NCBI GenBank assembly: GCA_041662785.1
Contig: JBAZRW010000002.1
Location: 1-64,000 of the forward strand
Direction: 5' to 3'
Source of the DNA: Bdellovibrionales bacterium
GTDB lineage: Bacteria; Pseudomonadota; Alphaproteobacteria; UBA9219
DNA length: 64,000 bases
In this document: in pieces, positions 44,222-52,610 of the stretch
Numbering within the stretch: position 1 is the first letter of the stretch
How the letters are laid out: every line of letters begins with the position of its first letter
Made by a program: the position numbers and the translations under genes
The notes under the pieces: model-generated
Told to the model about the DNA's origin: nothing
What the model saw: the letters and a program-made list of their open reading frames with translations, nothing else
Databases searched by the model: none

Positions 44222-45193
44222 ATGTCTGCCAAGAGCCAAGTCACATGCTGGATCGTCACTTCGGGCGTTATCGGAATGGAAAACCAGTGCCTTGGGCTGG
44301 CGGCGGCCTTGGGCGTTCAGCCCGTGGTCAAGCGCATCAAGCTTCGCGCCCCGTGGCAGCAGCTTGCGCCTTTTTTGCGGCGCGGCCTTCGCCGCGCTTT
44401 TAGTGCTAAGGGCGATCCCGTCGCGCCGCCTTGGCCCGACTTGATCATCGCGTCGGGCAGAGCAGGGGCGGCCGCGTGCCTTTATGCCCGCCGTGCGGCG
44501 GCCAAGGCTGGCAAAAAGGTCTTCACGGTCTATATTCAAAATCCTGTCATTGATCCCTCGCGCTTTGATCTGGTGATTGTGCCGCGCCATGATGGCGTGC
44601 TGGGCGACAACGTGATGACCACGCGCGGCTCGATGCATCGCGTGACGCCAGAGCTTTTGGCGCAAGAGGCTAAGAAATTCCTGCCGCGCTTTGCGGAGCT
44701 GCCGTCACCGTTGGTGGCTGTCGCGATTGGTGGCAACAACGCGGTTTACCGCCTGACGCCGGAGGAGATGAAGCCGCTGGCCGCGCAGCTTGCCAAACTG
44801 GCCAAGACCACGGGGGGCAGCCTTTTGGTGACGCCCTCGCGCCGGACAGGTGAGGATAATATCGCGATCTTGAAAAAGGCGTTGAGTGGCGTGCCGCATT
44901 TTCTGTGGGACGGGCAGGGCGAGAACCCCTATTACGGGATGCTGGCGTTGGCAGAGGTTCTTCTTGTCACGGCGGATTCCGTCAACATGGCGTCCGAGGC
45001 TTGTTCGACGGGCAAGCCGACCCTCATTATTCCGCTGGCGGGCGGGTCAGAGAAATTCCGCCGCTTCCATCAAACCTTACGCGATGATGGCTTTACGCGG
45101 CCTTTTACAGGCAAGCTAGAGCGTTGGACGTATCACCCCTTGAACGACGTGGCCCTCGCCGCCGCACGGATTAAGGAAATGATGGGGCGCTGA
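44222..45193 (+). CDS. ELM1/GtrOC1-family protein (mitochondrial-fission ELM1-like)
   Basis: 323 residues from the ATG at 44222. Features of the ELM1-like glycosyltransferase-fold family of alphaproteobacteria and plants: CWIVTSGVIGMENQCLGLAA, LIIASGRAGAAACLYAR, VVAIGGNN-type stretch (LVAVAIGGNNAVYRLTPEEM), SLLVTPSRRTGED and VLLVTADSVNMASEACSTGKP. Probably a nucleotide-sugar-dependent transferase in envelope synthesis; not experimentally defined to my knowledge. Confidence 0.85.
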   Translation: MSAKSQVTCWIVTSGVIGMENQCLGLAAALGVQPVVKRIKLRAPWQQLAPFLRRGLRRAFSAKGDPVAPPWPDLIIASGRAGAAACLYARRAAAKAGKKVFTVYIQNPVIDPSRFDLVIVPRHDGVLGDNVMTTRGSMHRVTPELLAQEAKKFLPRFAELPSPLVAVAIGGNNAVYRLTPEEMKPLAAQLAKLAKTTGGSLLVTPSRRTGEDNIAILKKALSGVPHFLWDGQGENPYYGMLALAEVLLVTADSVNMASEACSTGKPTLIIPLAGGSEKFRRFHQTLRDDGFTRPFTGKLERWTYHPLNDVALAAARIKEMMGR

Positions 45194-45241
45194 GGGTGGG
45201 GTGATCCTCTTGCCCCTACGCTACGCCGATGCGCAAGAAGG

Positions 45242-46123
45242 TCAAGTCGGGCTTGTTATTAGGTTTATGCCTTGGCGGCCAAGAGGCGTGCCATACATTC
45301 CCTTGATGGGTTCTGATCCCGCATATTGCCATAGAGTGCAATCAGGGCATGCCTTCTTTAAGGTTGTTGCGCCGAAACGTTTTTCAAGTTCTCTTGAAAG
45401 CTGTGCATGACCACCCCAATCTTCACCCAAAAGAACATTTTCGCTTGCGGCATAGAGCTGTGACATTTGATACACAAAGCCTTCAGCTTTTGGCGATCGC
45501 ATAACGATAGTCGCAAGGCTTGCATGGTAATCTGTTATGCGACCTGGTGCGCTATAAGCGCACCGTTGAGCTACTTCGTTGATGAAAGAGGCTTTACTAA
45601 AAAGCGTAGGGCGTACCTCAATGGCGTGACACAAAAACGAAGCAATCGCTGAATTACGGGTGTCAACTTCGTTCAACTTGTCTTGCGTGATGGGGGCGAA
45701 TTTGTTGCGTCCCATTCGGTATACATCATAAGAATTAGAGCGGTAGGCCAGAAGAATCGGGTCTAGAATGTTAAAAATCAAAACACTATCTGAAATCTTC
45801 CGGTTGGTTGTGAGGTTTTGTGACAAGGTGCTAAGAGAGCCGCAGTTAAGGCCTCCGCTTAAGGCAACCTTTATCCTAAAACCCTTGTAAACGCCTTCAT
45901 TGTAGGAATAGGCGCTATGGTTATCGTGCCAATTTTCTGCGGTGAGGCCACGAAGAAAAGATTTGGCGCACGATATAAAATCGCCGATTAATCGAGGGGA
46001 AGCTTCATGCTCCTTGCGTTTCAGAACTTTCCCTATAACAGGATGAGACATAGCAAGTGCACTAAGGGCATCTGTGTTGTCGTGTATTTCCGTAAAGGGC
46101 TTCGTCAATGATTTATTAGGCAT
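45242..46123 (-). CDS. hypothetical protein, unknown
   Basis: 293 residues, no signal peptide or membrane segment. Helical N-terminal half (ALSALAMSHPVIGKVLKRKE), and a C-terminal half with several Cys (LSGGLNCGSLSTLS, FLCHAIEV, ACPDCTLWQYAGSEP). Family not recognised. It is isolated between housekeeping genes. Like the 170- and 326-residue genes, it looks like accessory DNA. Confidence 0.55.
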   Translation of the reverse strand: MPNKSLTKPFTEIHDNTDALSALAMSHPVIGKVLKRKEHEASPRLIGDFISCAKSFLRGLTAENWHDNHSAYSYNEGVYKGFRIKVALSGGLNCGSLSTLSQNLTTNRKISDSVLIFNILDPILLAYRSNSYDVYRMGRNKFAPITQDKLNEVDTRNSAIASFLCHAIEVRPTLFSKASFINEVAQRCAYSAPGRITDYHASLATIVMRSPKAEGFVYQMSQLYAASENVLLGEDWGGHAQLSRELEKRFGATTLKKACPDCTLWQYAGSEPIKGMYGTPLGRQGINLITSPT

Positions 46124-46208
46124 TTAAATTTTCCTGTATCCAAAAAAGGGAAGAAAAATTGATACGCTTTGTGTATGCCGCAGCGCAATTAAAAAGCATG
46201 GTTAACGG

Positions 46209-47171
46209 CTACGCCACACCGATTTTCAGAAGATCATGGATATGCAAGATGCCAAGTGGCGCGGCGCGTTCATCCACCACAAAGACTTGTGTGCGGTTTT
46301 TCTCGTTCAGGACTTTCAGCGCCTCGGCGGCCAAAAGGCGCGGGGCAAAAACCATCGGGCTTTTCGTCATCACTTCAGCGGCTGTCTTTTGCGTTAGGCC
46401 ATCGCCCATATGGCGACGCAAATCGCCGTCGGTGATGATGCCTTGCAGCGTGCCGTTTTCATCCACGATGCCCGCGCAGCCAAAGCGCTTTTCCGTCATC
46501 ACGACCAGCACATGCGCCATCGTGTCGGTAAGCTTCGCCAGCGGCACATCATCGCCGCTGTGCATAATGTCTTGAACGCGTAGCAGCGCTTGACCCAGCT
46601 TGCCACCCGGATGGAAGTTGCCGAAATCCTCGGCGGTAAAGCCTTTCATCTCTAAGGCCGCAACAGCCAGTGCGTCGCCTAGCGCCAGCGTGGCGGTGGT
46701 GGACGTTGTGGGCGCAAGGCCCAGAGCGCCGACTTCTGGCACGTCGGGCAGTTGCAAAAGGATATCCGCTGCGCTGCCCAGCGAACTGGACTCTTTGCGC
46801 GTGATGCCGATCAGCGTCATGGCAAAGCGCTTGGCATAGGAGATCATGTCGCCAAGCTCCTTGGACTCGCCAGAGCTAGAGATGGCGATCACGACGTCCT
46901 CGCGCATCACCATGCCCAAATCGCCGTGGCTGGCTTCGCCCGGATGAACGAAGTAGGCGGGCGTTCCGGTCGAGGCCATGGTTGCCGCAATCTTGCGGGC
47001 GATATGGCCGCTTTTGCCCATGCCCGTCACGATCACGTGACCTTTACAGGCGACGATAGCGCGGACAGCGCGAACAAAGGCATCGTTCATCTGCTCGGCC
47101 TGTTGTGCCAGCGCCTTGCTCTCGGCCACAAAGACAGCCCGCCCGCTGGCGAGGATAGAGGAGTCGTTCAT
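46209..47171 (-). CDS. kdsD: arabinose-5-phosphate isomerase
   Basis: 320 residues, KpsF/GutQ family. Converts ribulose-5-P to arabinose-5-P for Kdo synthesis in LPS. An SIS domain (VIVTGMGKSGHIARKIAATM, FVHPGEASHGDLGM, ISSSGESKELGDM) is followed by two CBS domains (about 205-320). Its start lies five bases from the thyX stop, so the two are probably one transcript. Confidence 0.93.
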   Translation of the reverse strand: MNDSSILASGRAVFVAESKALAQQAEQMNDAFVRAVRAIVACKGHVIVTGMGKSGHIARKIAATMASTGTPAYFVHPGEASHGDLGMVMREDVVIAISSSGESKELGDMISYAKRFAMTLIGITRKESSSLGSAADILLQLPDVPEVGALGLAPTTSTTATLALGDALAVAALEMKGFTAEDFGNFHPGGKLGQALLRVQDIMHSGDDVPLAKLTDTMAHVLVVMTEKRFGCAGIVDENGTLQGIITDGDLRRHMGDGLTQKTAAEVMTKSPMVFAPRLLAAEALKVLNEKNRTQVFVVDERAAPLGILHIHDLLKIGVA

Positions 47172-47176
47172 ATAAT

Positions 47177-48577
47177 TTAGCCTACTTTCCTAGCAATCGT
47201 TTGTTCGCCGCGTTTGGCTGTCCAGTTATCAAGATCATGGTCGCCGTAAAGCGCGGCTTCTGGTACGTCGTCGCCCAGAATGTTCAGCATCTTTTGCGCT
47301 ATGGGCCGCAGCGAACCATGCACCGTTTTGGCCGAGCGAAGCTCACCGACATAAACCGTTTCCGGCACACTATAGGCCGTATGCACCAGCGCCTGCATCC
47401 CCATGGGGAAAAGGTACTGGTTTTGCTCTGGCGTGGCGGCGACTCCTTGAGCGGGCAGGGCGGCGATGGCCTTAACCTGCGCGTCGATGGAGTCTAGAAG
47501 GGTTTTATAATCCGCTTCGCCCATCAGGCTCTTGAACTGATCCAAATACCAAGGATGTAGGCCATAGCGTCCATCCAGAAGCGGGATTTGGCACACGCCA
47601 TTGCGATGGCGCTGAATGTCGCGGAAACTGCCATAATCGAGCAAAAAAACGAAGTTGTACGAGCCATAGGCATTCAATCGCCACGGCAGCGCTGCGCCTT
47701 GCGGACGCGTAGCCAAAACCTCGCCTTCGTTTTTCTTAAGGCCGTCAAGGTCTAGGCTATCGCGCCGCGCCACCACGTCGCCTGCCGCCAGCGCGGTGCG
47801 CTCGGCCTCGGTCAGGTGAAAACGCGCCTCGATATCTTCGGGCGTTTGATAGTGCGTGCGGCTGGCATTTTGCTTGGCATAGGCATCGCGAGGGGCGGAG
47901 CCGCTGTCATCCATATCGTCGGCGCGGAAGCTGTGAGGGTAGCGCTCACGCAGCGTGGTGTGCAGGCTTTGCGCGACCTCGCGCACTTCGGCCAGAGGAT
48001 GAAACTTCAGGCGGCGCAGATTATCCCGCGCTTGCCGCAGGGATGTGCTCCAGCTGAACAAAGTGGTGGTTCCCAGCGGCAGAAGGCTGCGGGCGATATC
48101 AAAGCCCCGCGCATTTAGCGTGTTATGCCAGACTTTTTCGTTCTTGTATTCGGTGGGGTCAAAGGGATGTTGTTTTTCTAGTCCCGCGATCAACTTAGCG
48201 AGCGTGTCGTTGTAAATCTCTTTCCAGCGGTTTTGGATGGCGGTAGAGGCCGCATGGTTATAAGGATCGACGATGGCTTGCTGGGCATAGTCCAGATAGC
48301 GAGTGGAGGCTTCCTGCCCGTTATACAGAGGGTTTTCCTGTACCGCCTTGGCGACCAGCATGGAGACTTGTTCGATAAAGCAGGTCGTCGACCCGCAATC
48401 GCCAATCGAGGCGTGACCATAACCGACATAATACTGATCCATAAACTTGCCGCTGCCGGACTCTTTCAGCTTTTTGATATGGGTTACAACGCTGGCGGGT
48501 GAGCGCGAGTACAGCGCTTGCAACATGGCCATGTCTTCGGGGTGGTGATCATCGACAACAAAAACTTCGTGCGGCAT
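47177..48577 (-). CDS. thyX: long, two-domain flavin-dependent thymidylate synthase
   Basis: 466 residues, about twice a normal ThyX. The first half (1-220) has GYGHASIGDCGSTTCFIEQVS and QEASTRY, matching the ThyX nucleotide region. The second half (300-460) has FRDIQRHRNGVCQ and VYVGELRS, then H and R. Thus the RHR and the E-S-RY parts of the usual signature sit in different halves, as if two ThyX domains share one active site. Long ThyX forms exist in other bacteria. It would make dTMP from dUMP with FAD and methylene-THF. Confidence 0.85.
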   Translation of the reverse strand: MPHEVFVVDDHHPEDMAMLQALYSRSPASVVTHIKKLKESGSGKFMDQYYVGYGHASIGDCGSTTCFIEQVSMLVAKAVQENPLYNGQEASTRYLDYAQQAIVDPYNHAASTAIQNRWKEIYNDTLAKLIAGLEKQHPFDPTEYKNEKVWHNTLNARGFDIARSLLPLGTTTLFSWSTSLRQARDNLRRLKFHPLAEVREVAQSLHTTLRERYPHSFRADDMDDSGSAPRDAYAKQNASRTHYQTPEDIEARFHLTEAERTALAAGDVVARRDSLDLDGLKKNEGEVLATRPQGAALPWRLNAYGSYNFVFLLDYGSFRDIQRHRNGVCQIPLLDGRYGLHPWYLDQFKSLMGEADYKTLLDSIDAQVKAIAALPAQGVAATPEQNQYLFPMGMQALVHTAYSVPETVYVGELRSAKTVHGSLRPIAQKMLNILGDDVPEAALYGDHDLDNWTAKRGEQTIARKVG

Positions 48578-48642
48578 AGTTTCCCCCCATTTATTTTAAA
48601 ATCAGGCTGTGTGTCAAAAAACAACACAAATCCTTGGGATGA

Positions 48643-49623
48643 TCAATAACTAATACTGGGGGTAGGTTTTGCTTGCCAATGAGTCGTGTTTCGCCTTCCA
48701 TTAACCATGGTTTCTGGATCATAGGCGGCCAGTTCATTCATGGCGGCGATAGAAAGAGCGTCTGATTCTTTACCCTGCACAAGTAGTTCGGCTTGTTTTA
48801 GAAAAGTGCCAACAAGACCCAAATACCATGTCGGTCTATCCTGTGTTACGCTGTTGACGCGATCATAGAGGTTAGTAACTTGTTCGAGATGGTCGCGTTT
48901 CTCCTCGCGGCTCCAAAGGCGGTTTTGCTCATCAAGTAGGATCTCGCTAACTTTTCTGTTGTGGGATTCTATAGGGGATAGGGCGAAAGGTTCTTGGCCT
49001 CGCCGATAGACGCTTACGGGGCTTTTGCAGGTGTATTCAAGCCTGTCCAACGATGATGAAAGGCCTTGGTATAACGCGTTGTGATAATCAACAGAAACCC
49101 ATCGTGCTGGCGTGCCAGCAGCCTTTGCCTCTTCGAAACGGTTGATAATGCCGAAAAGGCTTTTTCTCCAATTAAGGGCAATGCATGACGCCCCAACGGT
49201 GTAACCAAGAATCTGAATGACCCCACAGAAGGGCATTTGAACGTAGGGCGACCATTTTGCTCCCTCGGTCACGATATGTGCCCGCCTCATAACGGCTTCA
49301 ATGGTAAGCCGCCTACATAGGGCATTCATCTTTTTTCGAATGGGTCTTTGATCCATAAAAGGGTTTTTGTAGAGGGGGGTATAATCTGGATGAAGCTCTC
49401 CCATAGCATCGCCATCGCCCTCGAAAAGCAATTCACCCTTGGGGTGATCCTTTGCAATCATTTTTCTGCATGTTGTTTTACCGGATCCCGGTTGCGCCAA
49501 AAAGAATGTAAACTTTGGTGAAGATGGTTTGGTGCCGTGCGTAAAAAATGACTCCCTCAGTGTCTGAAAGAGGATTTGATCCTGTGGTGCGCTATTAGGA
49601 GGAAGAGTCACGGAAATGCTCAT
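48643..49623 (-). CDS. zeta-toxin-like P-loop kinase
   Basis: 326 residues. Walker A AQPGSGKTT (43-51) followed by EGDGDAMGELHPDY (68-81), which matches the zeta-toxin pattern of a catalytic Asp in GD and the HPxY segment. Zeta toxins phosphorylate UDP-N-acetylglucosamine. The C-terminal 200 residues are helical and unassigned. No epsilon-type antitoxin is adjacent on either side, so it may be a chromosomal kinase or effector rather than a classical toxin. Lies upstream of, and divergent from, tmRNA. Confidence 0.6.
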   Translation of the reverse strand: MSISVTLPPNSAPQDQILFQTLRESFFTHGTKPSSPKFTFFLAQPGSGKTTCRKMIAKDHPKGELLFEGDGDAMGELHPDYTPLYKNPFMDQRPIRKKMNALCRRLTIEAVMRRAHIVTEGAKWSPYVQMPFCGVIQILGYTVGASCIALNWRKSLFGIINRFEEAKAAGTPARWVSVDYHNALYQGLSSSLDRLEYTCKSPVSVYRRGQEPFALSPIESHNRKVSEILLDEQNRLWSREEKRDHLEQVTNLYDRVNSVTQDRPTWYLGLVGTFLKQAELLVQGKESDALSIAAMNELAAYDPETMVNGRRNTTHWQAKPTPSISY

Positions 49624-49704
49624 TTCTATATATAAAGTCTGGCTATTATAGGGACGGAAACCAATGTTTCAATACCGCAACAATACTTTCTTATGTAGAT
49701 TCGA

Positions 49705-49710
49705 TATAAT
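49705..49710 (+). promoter_or_regulatory. -10 box of the tmRNA promoter
   Basis: A consensus TATAAT lies about 20 bases before the first acceptor-piece hairpin. The -35 region is not close to consensus. Confidence 0.5.
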
Positions 49711-49723
49711 TGTATGGTATACA

Positions 49724-50035
49724 GGCCTGTCGGTTAACGCCGACTATGGTGATAAACGCTTTGTGGCATAGACGCTGCGGACCCGGGGGCGGTACCCGGC
49801 GCCTCCACCATTCTTTTGTAGGGGGGCGAAATAGGATCGACGCGTGTAATAAAGACAGAGTTTTTGCCCGGCATGATACCGCCGTTATCGGGTCATTTTG
49901 ACAAATGCCAACGACAATGTTGACATGAGTGCAGTTGCTGTTGCTGCCTAACCTCCGCTTTGCGGAATTAGGGTAGTTTGTGACTCACGCGGTTCGGGGG
50001 GCACCGGGCAACAGAAGCCCCCCACTTATACTTTG
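49724..50035 (+). ncRNA. ssrA: circularly permuted (two-piece) tmRNA
   Basis: The acceptor piece comes first: hairpin GTCGG/CCGAC (49729-49744), T-arm CCGGG/CCCGG, acceptor 3' strand CGCCTCC, then ACCA ending at 49809. A short spacer follows. The coding piece begins GGGGGCG (49820-49826), which pairs with CGCCTCC including the alanine-identity G3-U70 wobble. Next is GGATCGACGCG, then the tag frame 49907-49951: ANDNVDMSAVAVAA and TAA. It ends with a pseudoknot (GGGGGGC/GCCCCCC). Tagged peptides go to ClpXP. Outer ends are approximate. Permutation is typical of alphaproteobacteria. Confidence 0.93.
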
Positions 50036-50059
50036 GGTCTTATTCGTTGAAAGTGCACC

Positions 50060-50533
50060 ATGGCGACCGATCATATCCGATACGACATGCTTGTTGAAAA
50101 TGCTTTGCGCTCGGTGGTGCATCAGGCGATGTCCAAGGTGGTTCAAACGGGTCTCCCTGAGGAGCATCATTTCTATATCTCGTTTTTGACGCACTATCCG
50201 GGGGTCGATATCCCCGATTATCTGTATGAAAAATATCCCGAGGAAATGACTATCGTGCTGCAGCACCAGTTTTTTGGGCTGACCGTAACGGATGAGGGCT
50301 TTAGCGTCCTTCTCAGCTTTAATAATGTGCGTGAGCGTTTGACGATTCCTTTCGCCGCGATCACGACTTTTGCCGACCCTTCCGTGAATTTTGCTCTCCA
50401 GTTCCAAAACATCCCCGTTTCGGAGGAGGGCGAGGAGCTGCCTGAGGCGATTGGGGTTGGCGATTCTCCCGTTGGCGAGGAGGAGCCCAAGAAGGGCGAA
50501 GTGATCAGCCTTGATAAATTCCGCAAGAAATGA
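50060..50533 (+). CDS. sspB: SspB-family ClpXP adaptor (alphaproteobacterial type)
   Basis: 157 residues. The core (YDMLVENALRSVVHQAMSKV, HHFYISFLTHYPGVDIPDYL, MTIVLQHQFFGLTV, LLSFNNVRERLTIPFAAI) fits alphaproteobacterial SspB. The C-terminus ends GEVISLDKFRKK, the short tail that docks ClpX. SspB holds ssrA-tagged proteins for ClpXP. It lies 25 bases after the tmRNA gene that makes the tag, a direct functional neighbour. Confidence 0.92.
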   Translation: MATDHIRYDMLVENALRSVVHQAMSKVVQTGLPEEHHFYISFLTHYPGVDIPDYLYEKYPEEMTIVLQHQFFGLTVTDEGFSVLLSFNNVRERLTIPFAAITTFADPSVNFALQFQNIPVSEEGEELPEAIGVGDSPVGEEEPKKGEVISLDKFRKK

Positions 50534-50740
50534 TGCAAAATACTTGTTTGGCATCAATGTCTTAGCCCTTTGTTGCGTTTTGTGCGGCGAGGGGAAAAGA
50601 AAAGCTTTTGCCTAACGCTTTGGTTGTGCTATCAAACGCTGCTGCTGATCGCCGTGAAGGCTTTCGGAAGGTGGCTTTTGTATCTTTTACAAATGACCCC
50701 CGATAAACTGTTTTTCATTCCCATAAGGAGGGGATTATTC

Positions 50741-50944
50741 GTGCAAGTACTCGTACGTGATAACAATGTTGACCAAGCGCTCCGCGTCCTGAAGAAGAAG
50801 CTTCAACGTGAAGGCGTGTTTCGTGAAATGAAACTCCGCCGCAATTACGAAAAGCCTTCGGAAAAGCGTGTTCGTGAGCAGGCTGAAGCCGTCCGCCGCG
50901 CCCGTAAGGTCGAGCGCAAGCGCAAGGAACGTGAAGGCATGTAA
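50741..50944 (+). CDS. rpsU: 30S ribosomal protein S21
   Basis: 67 residues from a GTG at 50741 with AAGGAGG about ten bases upstream; the longer frame from 50570 is not supported. Sequence [20 protein letters not shown] plus a highly basic tail is typical of bS21. Own promoter likely, and a strong terminator follows. S21 is needed for normal translation initiation. Confidence 0.95.
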   Translation: MQVLVRDNNVDQALRVLKKKLQREGVFREMKLRRNYEKPSEKRVREQAEAVRRARKVERKRKEREGM

Positions 50945-50980
50945 GCTTGCCTTTCAACGATCTAAAGAAATTATTAAAAA

Positions 50981-51006
50981 AGGCCGCTTCATGCGGCCTT
51001 TTTTTG
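50981..51006 (+). terminator. rho-independent terminator after rpsU
   Basis: AGGCCGC (50981-50987) and GCGGCCT (50993-50999) with a TTCAT loop, followed by seven T. A matching A-run precedes the stem, so it could work in both directions. Confidence 0.9.
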
Positions 51007-51130
51007 TTTTCGTTTTGACACACAACAGTATTTTTCCTGCCAATAAGCGCGTAGGCGGGGTGTTAGGCATATTTAAACCAATAAAACCTATAACCGTCTT
51101 TATGAAAAGACGCACATAAAGGTTTTAGAC

Positions 51131-52285
51131 GTGGCTCAACCCTATCAAAATCTTCTGGAAGACATCACCGTCGAGTTTCGGCGGGCGCACGTTGTCATCG
51201 TTGATGATGATCCGACCAACCGAATTCTTTTGCGCAGTGTGTGCGAGAAAATCGGTGTGGGCATTATTGATGAGGCCGAGGACGGCGTTGTCGCCATGGA
51301 ATTGATCTCTCGCTTTCAGCCGGATTTGATCTTATTGGACATTCGTATGCCGCGCATGGATGGGCTAGAGCTTATGCGCCGTCTTCGTGAAAACCCTGCG
51401 CTAGAGAGGCTTTCCATTCTTGTGCAAACGGGTTTGCAGGGGGAAGATGATCGCGTTCGTTGTTTTAACCTTGGCGCGACGGACGTTGTAAGTCGCCCTT
51501 TCCATCTGACAGAGCTAAAGGCGCGCATCACCGCGCATTTGCGAAGCGCCATTGCGTCGCGCGTTCTTTTTGATTTCCGTAACCGCATTCAAGCGCACAT
51601 CGAAATCACGCACTCGTTTCTGGATGCCATTTTGCCGACGCAGGAAAAGGCCGAGATTATAACAGCCTCTTTTGGGTTGAATTGCTCATCCGTTTATCGA
51701 CCTCATGATGAAATCGGCGGCGACCTTTGGTCTTTGCATGCGATTGATGATGATCTTCTGGGCATTCTTTTGATTGATGCCAGCGCTCATGGCCTTGCGG
51801 GGGCTATCAACGCGCTTCGCGTCGATTGTCTGGTGCAGGAATATCAAGGTGATCTTCGTGATCCGGGGCTTTTCCTGAACAAACTTGATGCGGCTATGGC
51901 CAAGATATCTTTTGGCCAGTTGTTCGCGGGTGCGATTGCCATGACGTTCAATAAAAAAACGGGGGAAATCCGTTATGCCGGTTCAGGTATTCCTTACCCT
52001 CTTTTAATGTCGAATGGTTTCGTCACAGAGCTGAAAACACGGGGGCTTCCCTTAGGGTCTGGGGTTGTATCGTTGACAACGGCGTCGACGACGATGAAGG
52101 AGGGGGACACGCTCGTTCTTTATAGCGATGGGTGGTCCGAAAGCATCACGGGAGAACCGGCTGCTTTGCTCGCCAAGGCCGATCTTGATTGTTACGACTT
52201 GGCTGAAAGCTTGGCCCCAGAGGAATCCTTGATCGACGATCTTACGCTTATCACTTTTAAAAGGAGAGCAAGCCATGCCGTTTAA
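51131..52285 (+). CDS. response regulator with PP2C/SpoIIE-type phosphatase output
   Basis: 384 residues, GTG start at 51131. REC domain: DDD (25-27) and phosphoacceptor D70 in LILLDIRMP; the usual Lys in KPF is Arg (SRPF). A helical linker is followed by an RsbU/SpoIIE phosphatase with its metal aspartates: DEIGGDLW, LIDASAHGLAG, YSDGWSES and DDLTLITF. RsbU-type enzymes dephosphorylate a STAS antagonist. The STAS gene overlaps its 3' end, which strongly supports that partner. Confidence 0.9.
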   Translation: MAQPYQNLLEDITVEFRRAHVVIVDDDPTNRILLRSVCEKIGVGIIDEAEDGVVAMELISRFQPDLILLDIRMPRMDGLELMRRLRENPALERLSILVQTGLQGEDDRVRCFNLGATDVVSRPFHLTELKARITAHLRSAIASRVLFDFRNRIQAHIEITHSFLDAILPTQEKAEIITASFGLNCSSVYRPHDEIGGDLWSLHAIDDDLLGILLIDASAHGLAGAINALRVDCLVQEYQGDLRDPGLFLNKLDAAMAKISFGQLFAGAIAMTFNKKTGEIRYAGSGIPYPLLMSNGFVTELKTRGLPLGSGVVSLTTASTTMKEGDTLVLYSDGWSESITGEPAALLAKADLDCYDLAESLAPEESLIDDLTLITFKRRASHAV

Positions 52286-52592
52286 ATTTCGTCATGAAGG
52301 GCGTGATTTGGCTGTTTATGTTTCCGGTGTTTTGACCTTTCACCAACACAAGGAGGGGGAGCAGTTGGTTTATCAGATTGCGACCCTTGTTGATAATGGT
52401 GAGGTGGGGTCGGTGAGGATGAACTTTGAGGAGGTCTTGCGGATGGACAGCCATTGGCTGGGTGTTTTGATACGCATCCTGCGCCGCGTGAAGGAAAGAA
52501 AGGCTACTTTCGTTATCGAAAAGCCGAATAAAGATATTTGCCGGTTGTTCGATATCGTTGAATTAAGTCGTATCGCTGAGATCAAACCTTAA
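52275..52592 (+). CDS. STAS-domain anti-sigma-factor antagonist-like protein
   Basis: 105 residues. STAS fold with the phosphorylatable serine in RMDSHWLGVL (D58, S59), as in SpoIIAA/RsbV. Starts 11 bases before the phosphatase gene ends, with AAAGGAG upstream inside that gene, so translation is coupled. Predicted switch protein between the phosphatase before it and the HATPase after it. Confidence 0.85.
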   Translation: MPFKFRHEGRDLAVYVSGVLTFHQHKEGEQLVYQIATLVDNGEVGSVRMNFEEVLRMDSHWLGVLIRILRRVKERKATFVIEKPNKDICRLFDIVELSRIAEIKP

Positions 52593-52610
52593 AAAAATTG
52601 TGGGACGGGT

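Noticed and set aside
30105..49815. Shared CCACCATTCTT after tRNA-Tyr and tmRNA, as possible att sites
   Set aside because: CCACCA is expected at both 3' ends; the extra five bases can arise by chance and no integrase or element lies between.
50570..50740. Longer N-terminus for ribosomal protein S21
   Set aside because: S21 is normally about 67-70 residues, and a strong ribosome-binding site precedes the GTG at 50741.
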